Shown here in pieces: positions 7,530-15,464 of a stretch of 15,464 bases of DNA. Source of the stretch: Methylobacter sp. Its GTDB lineage: Bacteria; Pseudomonadota; Gammaproteobacteria; Methylococcales; Methylomonadaceae. Each line of letters starts with the position of its first letter. The first letter of the stretch is position 1. The translations under genes were made by a program, and so were the position numbers. The stretch lies in NCBI RefSeq assembly GCF_023227905.1, contig NZ_JALOCF010000078.1:1-15464 (forward strand). The letters are read 5' to 3'. Under the pieces are notes generated by a model. It was not told where the DNA came from and ran no database searches. It worked only from the letters and a program-made list of their open reading frames with translations.

Positions 7530-7755
7530 CAACGCCATCCCGGCAGGGATTGCCGGGATCCACGACTGCACGGATGCAGGAGGTAGAGCAACGCAGGAGC
7601 CGTTGCCGAGGGCACAGGGATATGATGGATTGTGCATACGAAAAAACAACCGTTTTGCCGCTGGTCTTTGGGCGGATTTATATCGGGATCCAGAAGTCGT
7701 TGATTGCCATCCATGGCTTCTGGATCCCGGCATTCCCTGCCGGGATGACGCGTTG
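7530..7755. repeat. REPIN-like element between cas7 and cas4
   Basis: Two similar hairpins stand in opposite orientation about 190 bp apart: ATCCCGGCA-GGGAT-TGCCGGGAT (arms 7537-7545, 7551-7559) and ATCCCGGCA-TTCCC-TGCCGGGAT (7724-7732, 7738-7746). The second is nearly the reverse complement of the first, extended outward by CAACGC (7530-7535) against GCGTTG (7749-7754). A further 12-bp inverted pair GGGATCCAGAAG (7685-7696) and its complement (7717-7728) lies inside. Paired, inverted REP hairpins of this sort are mobilised by RAYT transposases. No transposase is encoded here. Confidence 0.75.
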
Positions 7756-7876
7756 TGTAGATGCCCATAAACCCAAAAAACAGGCGGGCGTGAAGGCTTT
7801 CAAAAAAACGCAACTTAAAAACTGTGGTTTTTAGGTTGAACCGAGCCGAAGGACTGGTCACGAACAGCTCAATTTA
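7756..7876. other. spacer between the REPIN-like element and cas4
   Basis: There is no gene here. A 6-bp hairpin with a short T run (AAAAAC 7817-7822, GTTTTT 7827-7832) could stop or pause transcription weakly. A promoter for cas4-cas1-cas2 would have to lie here or in the repeat, but I see no clear -35/-10 pair. Confidence 0.3.
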
Positions 7877-8512
7877 ATGACAACTATGCAATCCCAAGAA
7901 CCCATCTACCTCTCCCGCCTGCAACATTACCTGTTTTGCCCTAGGCAATTCGCGCTCATCGAACTGGAAGACATCTGGACAGAAAACCAGTTCACCGCCG
8001 AGGGCCAAGTATTGCATCAACGGGTAAATCAGGCCGACCAACAAAAACGCAAAGATGTGCGCACCGTATGGGCACTACGCTTGTCCAACGAAGAACTGGG
8101 CATAGAAGGTGTTGCCGATGTGGTGGAATACCATAAACAACCCGATGGCGCGGAAACACCTTACCCAATTGAATACAAACGCGGCAAGCCGAAAAAGCAC
8201 AGTGCCGATGAGGTGCAGCTTTGCGCCCAGGCGCTGTGCCTGGAAGAGATGCACGGCGTTGCAGTGCCGGAGGGCGCGCTGTTTTACGGCGAAGTGCGCC
8301 GTCGGCATCCCGTGGTTTTCGATGAGGCATTGCGTGATTTAACCAGGCAAACCATCTTGGCCTGCCGCGCTATTGTGCAAACTAAAATTACCCCCAAAGC
8401 AAAGTACCACGCTAAAAAATGCCGAGGTTGCTCGTTAATCGATCAATGCCATCCCAAAGATTTCGGCAAATCCGCCGCCGCATGGCTGGCACAACAACTG
8501 ACCAAGGATTAA
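7877..8512 (+). CDS. cas4: Cas4, Fe-S exonuclease of spacer acquisition
   Basis: Cas4 trims prespacers and makes sure they carry the right PAM and orientation before Cas1-Cas2 inserts them. The 211-residue protein has the full RecB-type active site: H47 in GQVLHQRV, D81 in GIEGVADVV, E99 and K101 in PIEYKRG, and a following helix with Q114. Four cysteines to hold an iron-sulfur cluster are present: C21 in LFCPRQF and C182, C185 and C191 in KKCRGCSLIDQC. ATG 7877 has no strong ribosome site; ATG 7886 is an alternative. Its stop is two bases before the cas1 start, so the two are co-translated, as usual in I-C, where Cas4 and Cas1 form a complex. Confidence 0.95.
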   Translation: MTTMQSQEPIYLSRLQHYLFCPRQFALIELEDIWTENQFTAEGQVLHQRVNQADQQKRKDVRTVWALRLSNEELGIEGVADVVEYHKQPDGAETPYPIEYKRGKPKKHSADEVQLCAQALCLEEMHGVAVPEGALFYGEVRRRHPVVFDEALRDLTRQTILACRAIVQTKITPKAKYHAKKCRGCSLIDQCHPKDFGKSAAAWLAQQLTKD

Positions 8513-8514
8513 AC

Positions 8515-9549
8515 ATGCGCCCTTTACGCAACGTCATTTATGTTCAAACGCAAAATTCCTGGCTGCATAAAGACAATGACAATCTGGTCTTAAAAGTCGA
8601 AAAGGAAACCAAGGCGCGGGTGCCGATACACAAATTACAAGGTTTAGTCTGCTTTGGGCAAGTGACGGTTTCGCCCTACCTGATGGCGCATTGTGCGGAA
8701 AACGGCATCACCATTACCTTTTTAAACATGTTCGGCAAATACCTGGCGCGTGTTGAAGGGCCGGTTAGCGGCAACGTGTTGCTGCGCCGCACCCAGCATT
8801 TAACCGGGCATGATGTGGAAAAAAGCGTCGCCATTGCCCAAACCATGCTGTCAGGCAAGCTTTATAACCAGCGCTACGTACTCAGACGGTATTTGCGCGA
8901 TCATGGCGATAACATCAGCGACGATGCCGTACTTGCCCAATTGCAAACCGCAGAAAAACGCCTGACCCGCTGTTTGGCGCAACTGGCCGATTGCAAAGGC
9001 ATCGACACACTGATGGGACGCGAAGGGGAAGCGGCGCAAGTGTACTTCGGCGTATTTAACCATTTGATACGACAAGCCGACTTTGAGTTCGACGTCCGCA
9101 GGCGGAGGCCGCCCACAGATCCTGTTAATGCCTTATTATCATTTTGTTATACGTTGCTGACTCATGATTGCCGTTCCGCATTGGAAACCACCGGGCTTGA
9201 TCCTGCCAGCGGATTTCTTCATCAATTGCGTAGCGGCAGGCCCTCATTAGCGCTGGATTTGGCGGAAGAACTCAGACCCATGGTTGATCGTTTCGTATTG
9301 TCGCTAATCAACAGGCGGCAGTTGGTAGGCAAAGATTTCGAATCCTGGCCGAACGGATCGATCACCTTAAAAGATGACGCCCGCAAAACATTGTTAGCCG
9401 CATGGCAAGACCGCAAACAGGATACTTTGATGCATCCGTGGTTTGAAGAAACCGTGCCGGTCGGTTTATTGCCCTGGCTGCAAGCACAAGTGTTGGCAAG
9501 GTTTTTACGCGGCGACTGCGACAGTTACGTGCCGTTTTTGTGGAAATAG
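8515..9549 (+). CDS. cas1: Cas1, spacer integrase (subtype I-C)
   Basis: Cas1 joins new spacers to the leader-proximal repeat, acting with Cas2. The 344-residue protein starts at ATG 8515 (MRPLRNVIYVQTQNSWLHKD), the normal start of I-C Cas1, two bases after the cas4 stop and behind AAGGA (8504-8508). The frame is open further upstream, but that part overlaps cas4 and is not family sequence. The metal-binding residues are present: E170 in MGREGEAAQVYF, H236 in SGFLHQLRSG and E251 in LDLAEELRP. The ribosome site of cas2 overlaps its stop codon. Confidence 0.97.
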   Translation: MRPLRNVIYVQTQNSWLHKDNDNLVLKVEKETKARVPIHKLQGLVCFGQVTVSPYLMAHCAENGITITFLNMFGKYLARVEGPVSGNVLLRRTQHLTGHDVEKSVAIAQTMLSGKLYNQRYVLRRYLRDHGDNISDDAVLAQLQTAEKRLTRCLAQLADCKGIDTLMGREGEAAQVYFGVFNHLIRQADFEFDVRRRRPPTDPVNALLSFCYTLLTHDCRSALETTGLDPASGFLHQLRSGRPSLALDLAEELRPMVDRFVLSLINRRQLVGKDFESWPNGSITLKDDARKTLLAAWQDRKQDTLMHPWFEETVPVGLLPWLQAQVLARFLRGDCDSYVPFLWK

Positions 9550-9562
9550 GGGAGTATTCAGC

Positions 9563-9853
9563 ATGATGATCTTAGTGACTTACGACGTGAGTTTTCAAAA
9601 TGAATCCGGGCCGAAACGTCTGCGTAGAATGTCCAAATTATGCCAAGTATACGGACAGCGGGTACAGTATTCGGTATTTGAAATCGAGGTTGATATGGCG
9701 CAATGGACGAAGTTAAAAAACGATTTGATAGCCGTGATGGATGAGTCGTTGGATAGCTTACGGTTTTACTACTTGGGCAATAATTGGGAACGGCGGATTG
9801 AACATATCGGTGCCAAAACTGCATTGGATTTAAACGGCTTGTTATTATTGTAA
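9563..9853 (+). CDS. cas2: Cas2, spacer-acquisition scaffold
   Basis: The Cas2 dimer bridges two Cas1 dimers and measures the prespacer. The 96-residue protein begins MMILVTYDVSF, with the conserved Asp at position 8 at the end of the first beta strand of its ferredoxin fold. RRMSKLCQVYGQRVQYSVFE is the usual second segment. The start at ATG 9563 is set by GGGGAG (9549-9554) eight bases upstream; the longer open frame before it lies inside cas1. It is the last gene of the operon, and the leader begins directly after it. Confidence 0.96.
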   Translation: MMILVTYDVSFQNESGPKRLRRMSKLCQVYGQRVQYSVFEIEVDMAQWTKLKNDLIAVMDESLDSLRFYYLGNNWERRIEHIGAKTALDLNGLLLL

Positions 9854-10027
9854 TGCGAACCTGAAGCTCGCATAAAAAGCCAATGTTTCGCAGTAGCTTT
9901 AGTGCATTGATTGGTAAATGTTTTTTGTTATGGGTTAAATGATTTAAAATGCTTTTGGCAGATGTTTTGATTGGTTCGCAAATAATAGGCTTTTGGGCTA
10001 TTAGATTCAGTCAGTTAAGCAAATGCC
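9854..10027 (+). promoter_or_regulatory. CRISPR leader (promoter and spacer-integration signal)
   Basis: This 174-bp AT-rich stretch between cas2 and the first repeat is where transcription of the array should start and where the adaptation machinery docks. It holds internal duplications: TTGATTGGT at 9907-9915 and 9967-9975, exactly 60 bp apart, and GCTTTTGG at 9951-9958 and 9989-9996. A dyad TAATAG (9983-9988) with CTATTA (9998-10003) stands just before the array. A possible promoter is TTTTTG with TAAAAT 17 bp on (about 9923-9950), with a weak -35. The repeat direction (GATTGAAAC at the 3' end) agrees with this being the leader side. Confidence 0.85.
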
Positions 10028-12320
10028 GTCGCGCCCCGCGTGGGCGCGTGGATTGAAACACATAACCGGCCAACGGCCCAGCTATTTGTGTGTCGCGCCC
10101 CGCGTGGGCGCGTGGATTGAAACCGTAACCGTTAAAGGGCAGGGCTTAATGTCTTCGTCGCGCCCCGCGTGGGCGCGTGGATTGAAACAAATTCTCGGTG
10201 CAGAAAAAGCAATCGAATTAGTCGCGCCCCGCGTGGGCGCGTGGATTGAAACAATTAAAACCAATAGTGCTCAGATTAAAAAGCGTCGCGCCCCGCGTGG
10301 GCGCGTGGATTGAAACGAAGGAACAAGCTGACGCGAAGGCCGCACAGCTGTCGCGCCCCGCGTGGGCGCGTGGATTGAAACGCCTCAAATGATTACATTA
10401 ATTACCGGCACCCCGTCGCGCCCCGCGTGGGCGCGTGGATTGAAACACAGCGCACAAAGTCGCCGTCGGGTGATTCGAGTCGCGCCCCGCGTGGGCGCGT
10501 GGATTGAAACGGTTAATTTGCCCGATAAAAACAAGGATAGTCGTCGCGCCCCGCGTGGGCGCGTGGATTGAAACCGCGATTGCCGGGCTTAAAGGCGCTA
10601 TCGCCGGGTCGCGCCCCGCGTGGGCGCGTGGATTGAAACATCGCGCGGTGACGCTGTTATTCGCCCGTATTCGTCGCGCCCCGCGTGGGCGCGTGGATTG
10701 AAACGGTCATTGACAGACAAGGTTAAAACTTGGAAGGTCGCGCCCCGCGTGGGCGCGTGGATTGAAACCTGCAGGCGGCTTGCGAATGCCTTTGACAGGA
10801 TGTCGCGCCCCGCGTGGGCGCGTGGATTGAAACCGCGACGGGGTTAGGTTTGCGGAAGAAAAACAGTCGCGCCCCGCGTGGGCGCGTGGATTGAAACGGC
10901 TTGACCGGCGGCGTTTTCAGAAACTCCGGGGTCGCGCCCCGCGTGGGCGCGTGGATTGAAACTATATCTTAGAATTTAGATCACTATCCCCAGGAGTCGC
11001 GCCCCGCGTGGGCGCGTGGATTGAAACATTGCGAAAAAACGAAGATTAACCGTTGAAGATGTCGCGCCCCGCGTGGGCGCGTGGATTGAAACCGCTGTAT
11101 CGCTATGAGAACACTCAGCCATTGTGTCGCGCCCCGCGTGGGCGCGTGGATTGAAACTTATCTTTTAGCCGTTCAAAAGCAGCGATAACGTCGCGCCCCG
11201 CGTGGGCGCGTGGATTGAAACTCAGACGGGAAACGTACCGCGCCGACCGTGCTGGTCGCGCCCCGCGTGGGCGCGTGGATTGAAACACTTGTCTATAGTA
11301 AAAGTGAAATTATTTCATTGTCGCGCCCCGCGTGGGCGCGTGGATTGAAACTACCGTTAAGGCTACCAAAAAACAGGCGAACCGTCGCGCCCCGCGTGGG
11401 CGCGTGGATTGAAACATGTCGAAAAATTGTGACATCGATGGGACGTATGTCGCGCCCCGCGTGGGCGCGTGGATTGAAACGTGATTGAGAATATTTCTAC
11501 GACCGATGCCAATGGTCGCGCCCCGCGTGGGCGCGTGGATTGAAACAAACATAATCAATACTCCAGCCTAACCCGTAAAGTCGCGCCCCGCGTGGGCGCG
11601 TGGATTGAAACTTGCTGAAGCGTTAAGTCCTTACGATGTCGCAAGTCGCGCCCCGCGTGGGCGCGTGGATTGAAACAGCTCATCTTTATACGGACGACAT
11701 GGCGGAGAGTCGCGCCCCGCGTGGGCGCGTGGATTGAAACCAGAAACAGGAGCATCAATTGAACTTATTACAGTCGCGCCCCGCGTGGGCGCGTGGATTG
11801 AAACATCAGATAAGAAAACAAACCATAGAACTTATAAGTCGCGCCCCGCGTGGGCGCGTGGATTGAAACCCGGCATTCGTTAACGGCCTCGCCGACTTCG
11901 GGTCGCGCCCCGCGTGGGCGCGTGGATTGAAACCCTCCGTCATGAGCAACCCGGTAGCTGTCGCCGTCGCGCCCCGCGTGGGCGCGTGGATTGAAACCAA
12001 GCCCTCAGCAATGCACAAAATATCTGTGGCGTCGCGCCCCGCGTGGGCGCGTGGATTGAAACACAGGCTGATGGTCATAGTGTAGCTATCGGTTGTCGCG
12101 CCCCGCGTGGGCGCGTGGATTGAAACTGCAAAAGGTACTATCGAATTACACCAGAGAGGTCGCGCCCCGCGTGGGCGCGTGGATTGAAACCCGGAACTAA
12201 GGCAGTCTGGCATAAGGGTTCGAGTCGCGCCCCGCGTGGGCGCGTGGATTGAAACAATTAACGCCACGTTGACAGCTATGGATGCGCGGTCGCGCCCCGC
12301 GTGGGCGCGTGGATTGAAAC

Positions 12321-12450
12321 AAATACGACGAGGCCGAGATCGATGCGTGGGTGGTCGCGCCCCGCGTGGGCGCGTGGATTGAAACAAATACGACGAGGCC
12401 GAGATCGATGCGTGGGTGGTCGCGCCCCGCGTGGGCGCGTGGATTGAAAC
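12321..12450 (+). repeat. tandem duplication of one spacer-repeat unit
   Basis: The 33-nt spacer at 12321-12353 is identical to the next one at 12386-12418 (both begin AAATACGACGAGG). With the following repeats, this makes a 65-bp exact tandem duplication in the middle of the array, most simply explained by repeat-mediated recombination. Confidence 0.95.
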
Positions 12451-15063
12451 TTTACGCAGTTGGAGCGGATCTTCCAGAACTTGTCGCGCCCCGCGTGGGC
12501 GCGTGGATTGAAACAACTATACAAGGAATGGGTGGAGTTGCATCAAGTCGCGCCCCGCGTGGGCGCGTGGATTGAAACAATTGGGGGCAGGGGCAGATTG
12601 ACGGAACGCTGGTCGCGCCCCGCGTGGGCGCGTGGATTGAAACAAAATGAGCAGCTCGGTGAGCTCGACCCACTGGGTCGCGCCCCGCGTGGGCGCGTGG
12701 ATTGAAACAAATTACATGGACCACCGCTGTATTGATGAGTTGTCGCGCCCCGCGTGGGCGCGTGGATTGAAACCTGTATCGCCAATGCCGGGAAAAAGGA
12801 ACAGGGTCGCGCCCCGCGTGGGCGCGTGGATTGAAACGCACAGATAGAGACCAAAACATCTGGCGGATGGGTCGCGCCCCGCGTGGGCGCGTGGATTGAA
12901 ACTTACGAGTGGGCATTCTTTAAGCCGCTGGATACGTCGCGCCCCGCGTGGGCGCGTGGATTGAAACAATCCTTTCAGGTCAACCGACAGCGCCGGGATA
13001 GTCGCGCCCCGCGTGGGCGCGTGGATTGAAACTGTTTCCGCCTCGTACAGAGCACTAAGTACGTTGTCGCGCCCCGCGTGGGCGCGTGGATTGAAACTTG
13101 ATAGGGCGTTCCAGCAACCGGAGTCAACGGTCGCGCCCCGCGTGGGCGCGTGGATTGAAACCAATAAAGCGCCAAATGGAATGGTTGGCACCACGTCGCG
13201 CCCCGCGTGGGCGCGTGGATTGAAACATTTATAGACCTCTGATTTGTGCTGTTTGCATGTCGCGCCCCGCGTGGGCGCGTGGATTGAAACCTCTTCCAGC
13301 ACCACGCGAGTAAACGCCTTTTGTCGCGCCCCGCGTGGGCGCGTGGATTGAAACAGGCATGGATAGCGGCGGCACAGTCCGGCAATGTCGCGCCCCGCGT
13401 GGGCGCGTGGATTGAAACCATTCCTAGGCATAATTGGACTAAACAAGCATGTCGCGCCCCGCGTGGGCGCGTGGATTGAAACGCTGAGTTGTTTGGCTAT
13501 CCGCGCCTTGCTCCAGGTCGCGCCCCGCGTGGGCGCGTGGATTGAAACTTCGCTTGTTATCCGTGTCATCGCTCCATTTACGTCGCGCCCCGCGTGGGCG
13601 CGTGGATTGAAACTAACCTGTCCGATGCCTGGCACAATTTTGAAGGTCGCGCCCCGCGTGGGCGCGTGGATTGAAACAATCGTCGTGTGGCATTCCCACC
13701 GCAAGACTTGTCGCGCCCCGCGTGGGCGCGTGGATTGAAACTTTTGAGTAAGGATTCTCGCACTAAGCAGGATGTCGCGCCCCGCGTGGGCGCGTGGATT
13801 GAAACACCAATCTGCCATCTTTGATGAGTCTATACAAGTCGCGCCCCGCGTGGGCGCGTGGATTGAAACCCAGGCTCAAAGATCAACTTGGCCGTGGACA
13901 AGTCGCGCCCCGCGTGGGCGCGTGGATTGAAACAATGGCGGTACTGGCGGTAATGCTGGGCTGTATGTCGCGCCCCGCGTGGGCGCGTGGATTGAAACTC
14001 ATGGGCTGGTTCGACCGCCTGGAATGCAGATGTCGCGCCCCGCGTGGGCGCGTGGATTGAAACCCATAATACGACGTAACCCTGCCTAGACACCTGTCGC
14101 GCCCCGCGTGGGCGCGTGGATTGAAACTTGGCGAAGAAGAGTCTTTGGAGCAAATACAGGTCGCGCCCCGCGTGGGCGCGTGGATTGAAACTGACTTAAG
14201 CAGTGCGGCGGCTTCGGCATTGCTGTCGCGCCCCGCGTGGGCGCGTGGATTGAAACACAACAACAGGCACCGGGACTCTGACAGTAGGCGTCGCGCCCCG
14301 CGTGGGCGCGTGGATTGAAACGTCTAAATACGAGCGTCCGGCGGCTAAAGAAAGTCGCGCCCCGCGTGGGCGCGTGGATTGAAACGCAGACGATACTTGG
14401 AAACGCCGCATCGATTGCGTCGCGCCCCGCGTGGGCGCGTGGATTGAAACGCTATATTCGTAGCCATTGCTACGGCGTTTAGTCGCGCCCCGCGTGGGCG
14501 CGTGGATTGAAACGATTTTGAGCGTTGATTATAGCCGGGAATGGTGTCGCGCCCCGCGTGGGCGCGTGGATTGAAACATAGCGGTTGCTTCGCGGCGACT
14601 CCCAATCTCGTCGCGCCCCGCGTGGGCGCGTGGATTGAAACAGCAGATGGTCGGATTTGAAAAAAGTCATTTTGAGTCGCGCCCCGCGTGGGCGCGTGGA
14701 TTGAAACCCAAGGCGCGAGTCAATCATTTCCCGATTGCCGGTCGCGCCCCGCGTGGGCGCGTGGATTGAAACGGTTGCGAGTCGGTTTGTTGTCCTGGCG
14801 GCGGCGTCGCGCCCCGCGTGGGCGCGTGGATTGAAACGGCCCTTGATGTACAGCCGATTGCTGTTTCGGTGTCGCGCCCCGCGTGGGCGCGTGGATTGAA
14901 ACCAACGTTGTCGCGCGGCCGCCAGACGGTCATCGTCGCGCCCCGCGTGGGCGCGTGGATTGAAACACAAGGAATATATAAGTGGTAAAAAGCAAATCGT
15001 CGCGCCCCGCGTGGGCGCGTGGATTGAAACTAGGCTATCGGCGTGATCAGCCTTAGCCCTAAT

Positions 15064-15079
15064 GTCGCGCCCCGCGTGG
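15064..15079 (+). repeat. truncated terminal CRISPR repeat
   Basis: The first 16 of 32 repeat bases are exact; identity then ends abruptly (GTGG followed by ACTCAC instead of GCGCG). The 3' half of the stem and the handle are missing, so the last spacer (15031-15063) has no normal downstream processing site. Confidence 0.93.
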
Positions 15080-15243
15080 ACTCACAATTATTGTAAATGG
15101 TCGGAATTAGGTTTGACTTGCGCAACGATTTTGCAACTGTGCGTAATATCGTAATGGTTTTATTAGGCTTATTTACCTTGGTTATTAATTGTGGAAAACA
15201 AATAACTAATTGGTTTTAATGATATTATTTGCTGTTGGTGGTG
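15080..15243. other. AT-rich tail between array and attR
   Basis: No gene, CRISPR repeat or clear terminator is visible in these 164 bases. Base composition resembles the AT-rich island DNA near attL more than the cas genes. It may hold the attR-side binding sites of the lost integrase, but I cannot point to them. Confidence 0.4.
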
Positions 15244-15293
15244 TTGTGATTCCGGTTGTCGCGGGTTCGAGCCCCGTCGTTCACCCCATTAAA
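15244..15293 (+). repeat. attR: right copy of the 50-bp direct repeat
   Basis: This is an exact copy of 20-69. The upstream flank (GCTGTTGGTGG) does not continue the tRNA, so this is only the 3' half of tRNA-His and no gene. It marks the right border of the island and probably represents the original chromosomal tRNA end, displaced on integration. Confidence 0.9.
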
Positions 15294-15295
15294 TT

Positions 15296-15316
15296 TATAG
15301 CTTACCTTAAGCTATA
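15296..15316. terminator. small inverted repeat after attR
   Basis: A perfect 9-bp stem (TATAGCTTA with TAAGCTATA) encloses a 3-base loop, two bases after the tRNA half-copy. It may have been the terminator of the original tRNA-His gene. It lacks a T run, so the terminator reading is uncertain. Confidence 0.3.
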
Positions 15317-15344
15317 ACTGTTCTTAAGATTAGTTCCTAAGTTC

Positions 15345-15464
15345 TTAGCAGAAAGTAAGTTGGTATTTAGAGCTGAAGCCATCCCCGATTTTGTCGATGG
15401 CCTGTTCCAGCTCAGTGGTCGTAAAGGTCTTGAAAGGCAGCCATTCATACTTCATTTTCTTCCA
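15345..15464 (-). CDS. C-terminus of an IS630-like transposase (partial)
   Basis: The minus strand is open from the window edge to TAA at 15345, giving the last 39 residues: WKKMKYEWLPFKTF and then ELEQAIDKIGDGFSSKYQLTFC. The pattern of a basic W..MKYEWLPF followed by a helix and GF..KY...F at the very end resembles the tail of IS630-family DDE transposases, recognised from memory and not checked. The catalytic part lies outside the window. It sits outside attR, so it belongs to the chromosome or to another element and not to the island. Confidence 0.5.
   Translation of the reverse strand, partial: WKKMKYEWLPFKTFTTTELEQAIDKIGDGFSSKYQLTFC

Larger units (their letters stand above)
10028..15079 (+). 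CRISPR. type I-C CRISPR array, 78 full repeats plus one truncated
   Basis: The 32-nt repeat begins GTCGCGCCCC, ends GGATTGAAAC, and is of the standard I-C type. I counted 78 complete copies (first 10028-10059, last 14999-15030) and saw no variant among them. A 16-nt partial copy is at 15064-15079. There are 78 spacers, mostly 32 or 33 nt, with 31 and 34 nt extremes; two neighbours are identical. Each repeat folds into a 7-bp stem (bases 3-9 with 15-21) with loop CGCGT. Cleavage by Cas5c after base 21 would leave the 11-nt handle TGGATTGAAAC. Transcription is expected from the leader at the left, so new spacers are at 10060 onward. Confidence 0.99.

Noticed and set aside
7453..7861. ORFs of 94-110 codons on both strands between cas7 and cas4
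   Set aside because: They run through the REPIN-like palindromes, have no family resemblance and no ribosome site; they are translated repeats.
8419..8514. Upstream extension of cas1 inside the end of cas4
   Set aside because: The extra 32 residues come from the cas4 sequence in another frame; ATG 8515 has a good ribosome site and matches the usual Cas1 start.
9443..9562. Upstream extension of cas2 inside cas1
   Set aside because: The segment overlaps cas1 in another frame and is not Cas2-like; ATG 9563 is preceded by GGGGAG.
1073..9853. An accessory or novel gene hidden among the cas genes (anti-CRISPR, regulator, toxin)
   Set aside because: The order cas3-5-8-7-4-1-2 is the plain I-C order and the only extra DNA consists of repeats; I found no additional credible coding region apart from Cas11c.
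9854..9880. Terminator after cas2 (TGCGA/TCGCA pair)
   Set aside because: The stem is only 5 bp with a 9-base loop and no T run; too weak to call.
10023..14970. Many open frames across the CRISPR array on both strands, up to 368 codons
   Set aside because: They are translations of the repeat (APRVGAWIET, SIHAPTRGAT and similar) kept open by the repeat and spacer lengths; no starts, ribosome sites or family similarity.
10060..15063. Self-targeting spacers against the cas genes, integrase or flanks
   Set aside because: By eye I saw no spacer matching other parts of the window, but this was not an exhaustive comparison.

Overview
The window holds a compact genomic island of about 15.2 kb that carries a complete type I-C CRISPR-Cas system. 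It is bounded by a perfect 50-bp direct repeat (20-69 and 15244-15293). The left copy is the 3' part of a tRNA-His(GTG) gene, starting at the first base of the anticodon loop and running through the encoded CCA, which is the classic crossover site of tyrosine-recombinase elements. Just inside the left copy, on the minus strand, lies a wrecked tyrosine integrase (internal deletion, frameshift, two in-frame stops). The island therefore looks like a former integrative element that can no longer excise itself.

Layout: tRNA-His end/attL (1-69); integrase pseudogene (78-538); an AT-rich stretch with one doubtful small ORF (about 600-1072); cas3 (1073-3571); a patch of palindromic repeats between cas3 and cas5 in which the first codons of cas5 occur three times (3572-3903); cas5c, cas8c and cas7c with 4-bp ATGA overlaps (3904-7444), including a likely internal start in cas8c that yields the small subunit Cas11c (6192-6602); a REPIN-like inverted-repeat element (about 7530-7755); cas4, cas1 and cas2 (7877-9853); a 174-bp leader (9854-10027); a CRISPR array of 78 full repeats plus a 16-nt truncated one (10028-15079); a short AT-rich tail; attR; and outside the island the C-terminus of an IS630-like transposase running off the window.

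How the genes fit together: Cas5c processes pre-crRNA and caps the 5' handle. Cas5c, Cas8c, Cas7c and probably Cas11c form the I-C Cascade that finds DNA targets. Cas3 is recruited to unwind and shred them. Cas4-Cas1-Cas2 select, trim and insert new spacers at the leader end. All recognised motifs are intact in the cas genes, so the system looks functional despite the dead integrase.

Organism: proteobacterial gene style, a tRNA-His with encoded CCA, and hairpin families of the GTTCCCA...TGGGAAC and ATCCCGGCA...TGCCGGGAT kind point to a gammaproteobacterium. A methanotroph of the Methylococcales would fit, but that is a low-confidence inference.
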